From: Bog-756 sp963756515
GTDB lineage: Bacteria; Actinomycetota; Acidimicrobiia; Acidimicrobiales; RAAP-2
Assembly: GCA_963756515.1 (NCBI GenBank)
Contig: CAVWNV010000011.1
Coordinates: 248,001-312,000 of the forward strand
DNA length: 64,000 nt
Direction of reading: 5' to 3'
The notes beneath the pieces are model-generated. The model was not told the DNA's origin. It made no database searches and was given only the letters and a program-made list of their open reading frames with translations. The position numbers and the translations under genes are program-made. This document shows positions 17,278 to 24,019 of the stretch, in pieces (the stretch's first letter is position 1; the number at the start of each line of letters is the position of its first letter).

Positions 17278-17603
17278 CCCCGGAGCTCCAGTTGATCGCC
17301 GACCCGCAGGCCCCAGCGTTCGAAGGCGCCGGCCTCGGCCTCGATGACCGACCGGCCCCGTCGTCGGGGGATGCTCATCCGCCACGGCTTCAGTCTCGTG
17401 ACCCCCAGGACCACCATGTCGCCGTCGCACACGGCCACGTCGATGGCGAACCGCATACCGACCGTGTGCACGGAGCGGGTCCGGGGCAGGACCATGGCTC
17501 CCTCGTACCCGTCCCGGCCGATGAGGCCCCTGGTCCGCGCCCCGAAGGAATCGACCACTTCGGCGGTGGCCAGCACATCGCCGTCACGGAGCAACCAGGT
17601 CAT
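17274..17603 (-). CDS. DUF192 family protein
   Basis: A 109-residue protein of the DUF192 (UPF0127) family: RTRGLIGRDGYEGAMVLPRTRSVHTVGMRFAID-like core with the typical GLxGR and VHTxGMxFxID motifs, and a C-terminal VGDQLEL. The family has no assigned biochemical function; many members are exported, but this one has no signal peptide. It is cotranscribed with rsmI through a four-base overlap, which hints at a cytoplasmic role here. Confidence 0.85.
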   Translation of the reverse strand: MTWLLRDGDVLATAEVVDSFGARTRGLIGRDGYEGAMVLPRTRSVHTVGMRFAIDVAVCDGDMVVLGVTRLKPWRMSIPRRRGRSVIEAEAGAFERWGLRVGDQLELRG

Positions 17604-17641
17604 GGACCGACCCCCGATCGGTGTGGGTGGCCCCGAGCGAC

Positions 17642-17647
17642 TAGCAT
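17642..17647 (+). promoter_or_regulatory. -10 box TAGCAT of the bL37 gene
   Basis: TAGCAT ends nine bases before GTG 17657, within the 53-base gap between the divergent DUF192 and bL37 genes. No ribosome-binding site is seen, in line with leaderless start. Confidence 0.4.
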
Positions 17648-17656
17648 TTCCGAACT

Positions 17657-17740
17657 GTGTCCAAACGAACCACCAAGCGCAAGCTCCGGGCCAAGAAGAA
17701 GGCCAACCACGGCAAGAAGCCGAACTGCGGGCGGGGCTGA
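17657..17740 (+). CDS. Small ribosomal protein bL37-like peptide, 27 aa
   Basis: GTG 17657 opens a 27-codon frame (SKRTTKRKLRAKKK, then ANHGKKPN) ending at TGA 17738-17740. Its length, charge and the motif KANHGKKPN match the small mycobacterial 50S protein bL37, whose tail reads KANHGKRPN. bL37 sits near the peptidyl transferase region in mycobacterial ribosome structures. The presence of bS22 eight kilobases away supports the call. It is too short for common gene finders and easily missed. Confidence 0.8.
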   Translation: MSKRTTKRKLRAKKKANHGKKPNCGRG

Positions 17741-17853
17741 GCCCGACTCCGACGTAGACCCGTCCCCGGACCCGGACCCGTCAGAGGCGGCGGCCGGGCC
17801 CAACGGGCCCTGACCGGCTGGCCGGAGCCTGACCGGCCCACCCCGGGCCCGGG

Positions 17854-18735
17854 TCAGCCCTCGGGTCGCCACGCACAGCCGAGCCGCTCGAGGACACCGA
17901 CCAGTGCGGTCGGTCGGTCGGTGATGATGCCGTCCACCCCGAGCCCGCAGAGTTGCTCCATCTCCCGCTCCTCCTCGATCGTCCACACGTGGACGGCCAG
18001 GCCCCGGGCGTGGGCCACCTCTACGAACCGCTCGTCCACCAGCGTGAGGTCGCCGTAGGCCGCCGGCACCTGGAGAGCCACGTGCCGGAGCGGTACCGGC
18101 TCCTCGCCCGCCTGCACGGCCTGGTAGAAGGCGGCCACGGCCACGGTGCCGGCTGAGGTCGGTACCTCGGGGGCGAACGAGGAGAAGGCATCGGTGGCCG
18201 AGTCGAGAAAAGAGGCCACGATGACATCGTCCTTCCGGTGGAAGCGCCGCAACGTGTCGGCCAGGGCCTCCTCGTAGGGGGCCACCGCCGGAGCGGTCTG
18301 TTTGATGTCGAGGTTGAGCACCACCCCACGGAACTCCTCGAGCACCTCCTCCAACAGCGCGAAGCCGAACCGGTGGTCCGCCGGGGCCCGACCCCGGTAC
18401 GGGTACCGTTCGGGCTCGAGGCCGGGCGAGACATCGGCGCCCGGTGCCCACCAGTAGGAGTTGTCGAGTCCGCTCAGTTCGGCGTAGGTCAGCTCGGCGA
18501 TCCGGCCGGCACCCTCGGAAGTACGGTCCACCGTGGGGTCGTGGCACACCACCAGCCTCCCGTCGGCGGTGGCGTGGACGTCCAGCTCGACGCCGGTGGC
18601 GCCGGCCGCGACGGCCGCCCCGATGGCGTGCAGCGTCGATGACGGCCCCTCCCACGCGCCACCCTGATGGGCGTAGGCGATGACCCGGCGCTCGAGCCAC
18701 GGCGACGGCACCGGAGCACGCGAGGAGACGGGCAT
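17854..18735 (-). CDS. Glycerophosphodiester phosphodiesterase family protein
   Basis: A 293-residue TIM-barrel phosphodiesterase that splits glycerophosphodiesters into glycerol-3-phosphate and an alcohol. Visible ligands: H23 in AHQGG (the usual HRG is HQG here), E50 and D52 in VELDVH, and H65 in CHDPTVDRT. Later family motifs are LNLDIK, VHVWTIEEE and DGIITDRP. No signal peptide is obvious, so it is probably cytoplasmic and used in phospholipid turnover. It is divergent from the next gene and shares a compact two-way promoter with it. Confidence 0.9.
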   Translation of the reverse strand: MPVSSRAPVPSPWLERRVIAYAHQGGAWEGPSSTLHAIGAAVAAGATGVELDVHATADGRLVVCHDPTVDRTSEGAGRIAELTYAELSGLDNSYWWAPGADVSPGLEPERYPYRGRAPADHRFGFALLEEVLEEFRGVVLNLDIKQTAPAVAPYEEALADTLRRFHRKDDVIVASFLDSATDAFSSFAPEVPTSAGTVAVAAFYQAVQAGEEPVPLRHVALQVPAAYGDLTLVDERFVEVAHARGLAVHVWTIEEEREMEQLCGLGVDGIITDRPTALVGVLERLGCAWRPEG

Positions 18736-18741
18736 GGAAGA

Positions 18742-18751
18742 ACGGTAGCCT
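18742..18751. promoter_or_regulatory. Bidirectional promoter with overlapping -10 boxes (ACGGTAGCCT)
   Basis: TAGCCT (18746-18751) serves the plus gene at 18762; TACCGT read on the minus strand (18747-18742) serves the phosphodiesterase at 18735. They share the central TA. Gaps to the start codons are ten and six bases. The same ten bases recur at 20487-20496. Confidence 0.5.
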
Positions 18752-18761
18752 CTGCCCCGCC

Positions 18762-19367
18762 ATGCTGGACCACGTCTTCACCCAACTCGTCGCCTCCCAC
18801 CGGCACGCCTTCGAGGCGGCCCTCCTGCAGCGCCAGGCGGTCGAGGAGCGGTTCCAGGTGGACGTCTTCCTCGGTGACGTCAGCTTCGAGACCTCGTACA
18901 GCCTCCCCGGTGAGGAGCGCCCGGCGCGCATCCGGGTCGACACCAGCCTCGACTGGCCGACATGGAGCCAGACCTCCTACCGGAGCTGGGCCATCGGCGA
19001 CGAACCCGACGAGCTGCCCGAGGTGCTGGTCGAGATCGCCTTCCGGGTCCAGGGCCTGGACGGTGTGCCCGAGGTCGCCCCACTCCTCGGCGTGCTGCCC
19101 CCCAGCCTCGAGGTGGTGGGGGACGAGCCCCTGCTCCGGGGGGCGACGACGATCGAACAGCTGCTCACCGACAACCGCGACGAGTCGGAGTGCGCCATCG
19201 AGGTCTCCTACGAGGGACCCTGTCAGCTGGACGAGGTCATCCTCGACGATCCCACCAGCCTCGACGACGCCCTCGCCCCCCTCGGTCGGGCCGTGGCCTC
19301 GGTACTGGTACGCATCGGCGACCTGCCCTTCACCTTTCGGCCCCAGGCCGCCAGCCCCCCGGCCTGA
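18762..19367 (+). CDS. Conserved-looking protein of unknown function
   Basis: A 201-residue acidic, soluble protein with no signal peptide or membrane helix. It is rich in Asp, Glu, Leu and Val, with blocks such as FQVDVFLGDVSFETSYSLPG, DTSLDWPTWSQTSYRSW and VEIAFRVQGL that alternate like a beta-sheet fold. I recognise no family. Good codon use, a clear promoter and divergent pairing with the phosphodiesterase argue for a real gene. It is convergent with the adenosine kinase gene, 21 bases apart. Confidence 0.7.
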   Translation: MLDHVFTQLVASHRHAFEAALLQRQAVEERFQVDVFLGDVSFETSYSLPGEERPARIRVDTSLDWPTWSQTSYRSWAIGDEPDELPEVLVEIAFRVQGLDGVPEVAPLLGVLPPSLEVVGDEPLLRGATTIEQLLTDNRDESECAIEVSYEGPCQLDEVILDDPTSLDDALAPLGRAVASVLVRIGDLPFTFRPQAASPPA

Positions 19368-19388
19368 GGGTCGCCGGGCCCGGTCCGT

Positions 19389-20480
19389 TCAGGCGAACAG
19401 GCCGGCGGCCACGGCCAGGGCCCGCAGATCGGCCAGGGGACGGGCCCCGACGTGGGAGATGATCTCGGCCGCGCACACCCCGCCGAGCCGGGCCGAGTCC
19501 GCGGGGGACAGTCCGTTGGTCATCCCGTAGAGGAAGCCGGCGGCGAAGAGATCGCCGGCACCGGTGGTGTCGACCACCCGCTCGACCGGTTCGGCCGGGA
19601 CCGCGATCGGTCCCGAGGGTGTGACCACCACGCAGCCCGCCGCTCCCCGGGTCAGAACGGCCAGGACCCCGGTTTCGGCCACCGCGTCCACGGCGGCGTC
19701 GAAGTCGCGTGCCCCGAACAGCATGACCACCTCGTCCTCGTTGGCGAACAGGAGCTCGAGGTCGCCGTTGAGGAGCTCGAGGAATTCGGCCTGGTGGTGC
19801 TGGACACAGAACGGGTCCGACACGGTCAGGGCCACGGCCGCGTCGTTGGCGTGGGCCAGGTCGATGGCCTGGCGCATGGCCGCCTTGGCCGACGTCTGCT
19901 CCCACAGGTAGCCCTCGAGGTAGACGACCTGGGTCGAGGAGAGGTGGCCGTCGTGCAGATCGGAGGGCCCGAGGTCCCCCGACACCCCGAGGTGGGTGGC
20001 CATGGTCCTCTCGGCGTCCTCGGTCATCAGCACCAGGCAGTGGCCCGTCACCGCGTCACCCGACCCGGCCGGCACCGGGCTGGGGTCGAAGGCCACACCG
20101 ATGGAGCGGATGTCGTGCGTGAACACCTGGCCCCACTGGTCGTCGGCCACGCGGGCCACGTAGGCGGCCCGTCCGCCGAGGGCGGCCACACCGGCCACGG
20201 TGTTCGCCGCCGATCCGCCCGACGCCTCCGTGGTCGGCCCCATGGTGGCGTAGATCGACTCGGACCGGGGACGGTCGACGATGACCATAGTGCCCTTGAT
20301 CAGATCCAGCGCGGCCAGGTCCTCGTCGCGGGCCGACGCCAGCACGTCGACCAGAGCGTTGCCCACGGCCACCACATCCAGGCGGCGGCGGCCGGTGGGG
20401 TCGGCCCCCGACCCGGGGGACGACCCCGGTGCCGGATCGGAAAGTTGGGAGGAATCGTCGATTCGGGAGTCAGTCTGCAC
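19389..20480 (-). CDS. PfkB-family carbohydrate kinase, probably adenosine kinase
   Basis: A 363-residue ribokinase-superfamily protein. Motif 1 is SGGSAANTVAGVAALGG near residue 90 and motif 2 is DTTGAGD (304-310) with catalytic Asp 310. The N-terminal GNALVDVLA and the pattern around TEDAERTMATHLG match bacterial adenosine kinases, which make AMP from adenosine in purine salvage; other PfkB substrates cannot be excluded. The first 30 residues are low complexity. It starts at GTG 20480, six bases from its -10 box, and is divergent from the aminopeptidase gene. Confidence 0.85.
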   Translation of the reverse strand: MQTDSRIDDSSQLSDPAPGSSPGSGADPTGRRRLDVVAVGNALVDVLASARDEDLAALDLIKGTMVIVDRPRSESIYATMGPTTEASGGSAANTVAGVAALGGRAAYVARVADDQWGQVFTHDIRSIGVAFDPSPVPAGSGDAVTGHCLVLMTEDAERTMATHLGVSGDLGPSDLHDGHLSSTQVVYLEGYLWEQTSAKAAMRQAIDLAHANDAAVALTVSDPFCVQHHQAEFLELLNGDLELLFANEDEVVMLFGARDFDAAVDAVAETGVLAVLTRGAAGCVVVTPSGPIAVPAEPVERVVDTTGAGDLFAAGFLYGMTNGLSPADSARLGGVCAAEIISHVGARPLADLRALAVAAGLFA

Positions 20481-20486
20481 GGCGCG

Positions 20487-20496
20487 ACGGTAGCCT
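20487..20496. promoter_or_regulatory. Bidirectional promoter with overlapping -10 boxes (ACGGTAGCCT)
   Basis: Plus: TAGCCT 20491-20496, seven bases before the aminopeptidase ATG. Minus: TACCGT 20492-20487, six bases before the kinase GTG. The two boxes share TA and both messages would be leaderless. Identical ten-base core to 18742-18751. Confidence 0.55.
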
Positions 20497-20503
20497 GCCC
20501 CAC

Positions 20504-23152
20504 ATGAGCGCCCCGACCGACGACCTCGAGTCCCCTCCCGCCCGGACCGACTACCGCCTCCCGACCTCGGTACGTCCCCACGCCTACCGGCTGGTCCTGA
20601 CCCCCGACCTGCCGGGCGCCACCTTCCGCGGTGATGTCGAGATCGACCTCGTCGTGGTCCGGGCGACCACGACCATCACCCTCAACGCGGCGGAGCTCGA
20701 GATCGGCTTCGCCGAGTTGAACGACGGGAATCCCGACGCCGGCTACGCCCTGTCCCCCACCACCATCGACCTCGACGCCGACGAGGAGCGGGCCACACTC
20801 ACCTTCCCCGAGCCGCTCGCCCCCGGGCCCGCCACCCTGCACCTGTCCTTCACCGGCATCCTGAACGACAAACTCCACGGCTTCTACCGATCGACCTTCA
20901 CCGACGACGACGGCGTCGAGCACATCATCGCCACCACCCAGATGGAGTCCACCGACGCCCGGCGGGCCTTTCCCTGCTGGGACGAGCCCGAGCTCAAGGC
21001 GACCTTCGAGATCACCCTGGTCGTCGACGATGCCCTGGCCGCCTACTCCAACGGTTCCGTGGCCGAGGAGAGCCCCGAGGCCGGGGGGAAGCGACGGGTC
21101 CGGTTCGCCCCGACCATGGTCATGTCGACCTATCTGGTGGCGTTCATCGTCGGGCCGCTGGAGGCCACCGATCCGGTCGACGTGGGCGGGATCCCGCTCC
21201 GGATCGTCCACATCCCGGGCAAGGCCCACCTGACCCCGTTCGCGCTCACGGTGGGGGCCCACGCCCTCACCTTCTTCACCGGGTACTTCGGGATCCCGTA
21301 CCCCGCCGACAAACTCGACCTGGTCGCCATCCCCGACTTCGCCTTCGGGGCCATGGAGAACCTCGGGTGCGTGACCTTCCGCGAGTCGGCCCTGCTGGTC
21401 GACCCGGCCCAGGCCGCCCGGGTGGAGCTCGAGCGCGTGGCCGACGTGGTCTGCCACGAGATCGCCCACATGTGGTTCGGGGATCTCGTCACCATGAAGT
21501 GGTGGAACGGCATCTGGCTGAACGAGGCCTTCGCCACCTTCATGGAGGTGTTGGCCGTGGACGCCTTCCGGCCCGAATGGCAGCGCTGGGTCAGTTTCGG
21601 CGTCGAGCGCGAGGCGGCCATGGCCGTGGACGGGCTGTACGCCACCCGCCCCGTCGAGTTCCCGGTGGGACGTCCCGAGGAGGCCCAGGGCATGTTCGAC
21701 GTCCTGACCTACCAGAAGGGCGGCAGCGTGCTCCGCATGCTCGAGCAGTTCCTCGGTCCGGATGTCTTCCGCGAGGGGATCAACGACTACCTGACCACCC
21801 ACAGCTACGGCAACACCGAGACGGTCGACCTGTGGAACGCGCTCGAACGGTCCAGCGGCCGGGCGGTGCGCTCCATCATGAACACCTGGATCGACCAGGG
21901 TGGCTATCCCCTCGTGCGGGTGGGTGACGGGGGAACACTGGAACAGGTGCCCTTCTCCTACCGCGGCCAGCCGGGCGGGGCCATCGGCTCGCGGTGGCAG
22001 GTGCCGGTCCTGACCCGTCGACTGGGCCCGTCCGATCTCGACCCCCTGCCCGTCCTGCTCAAGGGATCCGGCGCTCGGTTGGACGGAGCCGGCGCCGATG
22101 GAACGGGCGCCGCCCCCGAGAACGGGGACGTACTTGTCAACGCCGGAGGGTCGGGCTACTACCGGGTGTCCTACCCGAGCGCCACGCTGGAACGCCTGGC
22201 CACCCAGCTGGATCAGCTGGCCCCGCTGGAGCGGTACAACCTGGTGTCGGACACGTGGGCCGCCTCCCTGGCCGGACAGGCCCCCATCGCCGACCTGGTT
22301 CGCCTGGCCCGGTCACTGGCGGACTCGGCCGAGGGCGATCCGAGCGTGTGGTCGGTGGTACTGGCGGCCATCGGTCTGTTCGACCGCATCATCCCCGACA
22401 CCGATCGGCCGGTGTTGGCCGGGGCAGTGCGGACCCTCCTCGGACCGCTGGCCGGTCAGCTCGGATGGGACCCCCGCAACGACGACGACGAGCGCACCCC
22501 GTCGTTGCGGTCGGCCGTGCTGCGGACGCTCGGCACCATCGGGGACGATCCCGACGTCGCGGCCGAGGCCAGCCGCCGGTTCGCCGCCACCACGGCCGCC
22601 GGGGACGATGGGACGTCGCTGCACCCCGACACCGAGTCGGCCATCTTGGACATCGTGGCCACCAACGGTGGCGAGTCCGAGTACGAGACGTACCTGACCC
22701 GCTACCGGGCGCCGTCCACGCCGCAGGAGGAGATCCGGTACCTCTACGCGCTGGCGTCGTTCTCCGAGCCCGACCTGGCCCAGCGCACGTTCGATCTCGC
22801 CCTGTCCGAGGTGCGCACCCAGAACGCTCCGTTCGTGCTGCAGTCGCTGGTGGCCAACCGGATCACCGGCCCGGCCGTGTGGGAGCGGATCACCGAGGAG
22901 TGGGACCGGCTGGTGGCGGCATTCCCGTCCAACATCCTCCCCCGCATGCTCGACGGGACCCGGACCCTGTGCAATCCACCCGAGTTGGCCGAACGGGTCA
23001 CGGCGTTCGTCGAGGCCCATCCGCTCCCGGCCGGCGGCAAGACGGTGGAGCAGATCCTCGAACGGCTGGCCGTGAGCGTGGCCTTCGGGCAGCGGGAGGG
23101 CAGCGGACTGGCCGCCACTCTGACCGAACTGCTCGAACTGTCCCCCCGCTGA
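20504..23152 (+). CDS. pepN: M1-family zinc aminopeptidase
   Basis: An 882-residue cytoplasmic aminopeptidase that trims N-terminal residues from peptides. The exopeptidase motif GAMENLG is at about 282-288; the zinc site is HEIAH (H318, H322) with E319 as the base and E341 in NEAFATF as the third ligand. A large C-terminal ERAP1-like helical domain follows. ATG 20504 is chosen over a longer opening at 20429 because the -10 box sits seven bases before it and the longer form would lie across the kinase promoter. Length is usual for actinobacterial PepN. Confidence 0.94.
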   Translation: MSAPTDDLESPPARTDYRLPTSVRPHAYRLVLTPDLPGATFRGDVEIDLVVVRATTTITLNAAELEIGFAELNDGNPDAGYALSPTTIDLDADEERATLTFPEPLAPGPATLHLSFTGILNDKLHGFYRSTFTDDDGVEHIIATTQMESTDARRAFPCWDEPELKATFEITLVVDDALAAYSNGSVAEESPEAGGKRRVRFAPTMVMSTYLVAFIVGPLEATDPVDVGGIPLRIVHIPGKAHLTPFALTVGAHALTFFTGYFGIPYPADKLDLVAIPDFAFGAMENLGCVTFRESALLVDPAQAARVELERVADVVCHEIAHMWFGDLVTMKWWNGIWLNEAFATFMEVLAVDAFRPEWQRWVSFGVEREAAMAVDGLYATRPVEFPVGRPEEAQGMFDVLTYQKGGSVLRMLEQFLGPDVFREGINDYLTTHSYGNTETVDLWNALERSSGRAVRSIMNTWIDQGGYPLVRVGDGGTLEQVPFSYRGQPGGAIGSRWQVPVLTRRLGPSDLDPLPVLLKGSGARLDGAGADGTGAAPENGDVLVNAGGSGYYRVSYPSATLERLATQLDQLAPLERYNLVSDTWAASLAGQAPIADLVRLARSLADSAEGDPSVWSVVLAAIGLFDRIIPDTDRPVLAGAVRTLLGPLAGQLGWDPRNDDDERTPSLRSAVLRTLGTIGDDPDVAAEASRRFAATTAAGDDGTSLHPDTESAILDIVATNGGESEYETYLTRYRAPSTPQEEIRYLYALASFSEPDLAQRTFDLALSEVRTQNAPFVLQSLVANRITGPAVWERITEEWDRLVAAFPSNILPRMLDGTRTLCNPPELAERVTAFVEAHPLPAGGKTVEQILERLAVSVAFGQREGSGLAATLTELLELSPR

Positions 23153-23203
23153 CACTCCGTGCTCAGGCGGTGGAGGCGTCCCCTCTCCTGCCACCACGAC
23201 CCC

Positions 23204-23209
23204 TAACCT
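23204..23209 (+). promoter_or_regulatory. -10 box TAACCT of the GDT1-like gene
   Basis: TAACCT ends six bases before ATG 23216, consistent with a leaderless transcript. Confidence 0.45.
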
Positions 23210-23215
23210 GAGCCG

Positions 23216-23803
23216 ATGCAGTTGGGTGTGGTGGTCACGGTCTTCCTCTTGGTGTTCGTGGCCGAACTGCCGGACAAGACGATGATCGCCACCCTGATCA
23301 TGGGGAGCCGCTACCGACCGGTGTTGGTGTGGCTGGGCGCCTCGTTGGCGTTCCTGTTGCACGCGGCGTTGGCCGTGGCCGTGGGTCAACTGCTGCAGCT
23401 GCTCCCCCACACCTGGATCGAGGCCATCACGGCCATCCTCTTCGCCGCCGGGGCGGCCTACCTCATCTTCGTACCCGAAAAGGAGCAGGAGGAAGAGGGC
23501 GAGTCCGAAGCGGACACCGCCCGCAAGAGTCTCCGGACGGTCGGGGCGGTGTTCATCGTCATCTTCGTGGGCGAGTTCGGCGACCTGACCCAGATCCTCA
23601 CCGCCAACCTGGCCGCCAAGTACCACGCTCCGGTGGCGGTCTTCATCGGCGCCTTCGGCGCCCTCACCAGCGTGGCCGCCCTCGGCGCCTTCGGCGGGCG
23701 GGCCCTGCTGCGCGTGGCCCCCCTGGGGGTGATCCGCAAGATCGGGGGCGTCCTGCTGGCCGGGTTCGCCGTATACACCCTGGTCGAGCTGGTCCGGGGC
23801 TGA
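23216..23803 (+). CDS. TMEM165/GDT1 (UPF0016) family cation transporter
   Basis: A 195-residue protein with six predicted membrane helices in two homologous halves. Each half carries the family signature: AELPDKT near residue 18 and GEFGDLTQ in the second half. UPF0016 members export Mn or Ca in exchange for protons; in bacteria they act mainly in Mn homeostasis. A charged cytoplasmic loop (EKEQEEEGESEAD) joins the halves. It stands alone, with no metal-responsive leader recognised. Confidence 0.88.
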   Translation: MQLGVVVTVFLLVFVAELPDKTMIATLIMGSRYRPVLVWLGASLAFLLHAALAVAVGQLLQLLPHTWIEAITAILFAAGAAYLIFVPEKEQEEEGESEADTARKSLRTVGAVFIVIFVGEFGDLTQILTANLAAKYHAPVAVFIGAFGALTSVAALGAFGGRALLRVAPLGVIRKIGGVLLAGFAVYTLVELVRG

Positions 23804-24019
23804 GCCACCCGCGCCCGCATCGACGAGGCGGAACTGTTACGGTACGGGTCGAAAAGTAGCCGTTGGCAGGGAATTCAACACCGGGTGGAGCCGTGGCTCC
23901 CCCGCCGGAAGAGTACTCAAGCAGGTGGAGGGTGCAGATCGTGCCGCGTGGTGGCGTGGGGGACGTGATCTACGGCGCTCGGGGTCCGCGACCGCGGTCC
24001 TCCCGTTAGCGACCGGACC
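23804..24019 (+). other. Long leader/intergenic region before the GT-C-like gene
   Basis: 216 bases without a supported gene. A possible -10 (TACGGT, 23838-23843) would give a leader of about 170 bases. It contains a short hairpin GGAGCC-GT-GGCTCC and a GTG-started 22-codon opening (23941-24009) behind AGGTGGAGGG, which I do not call as a gene. Confidence 0.3.

Noticed and set aside
20300..21802. 500-codon frame antisense to pepN and running into the adenosine kinase gene
   Set aside because: Lies across two convincing genes and their promoter; composition is that of a shadow frame.
23941..24009. 22-codon GTG-started frame in the 24020 gene leader
   Set aside because: It has a ribosome-binding-like sequence but no further support, and does not overlap the next start.
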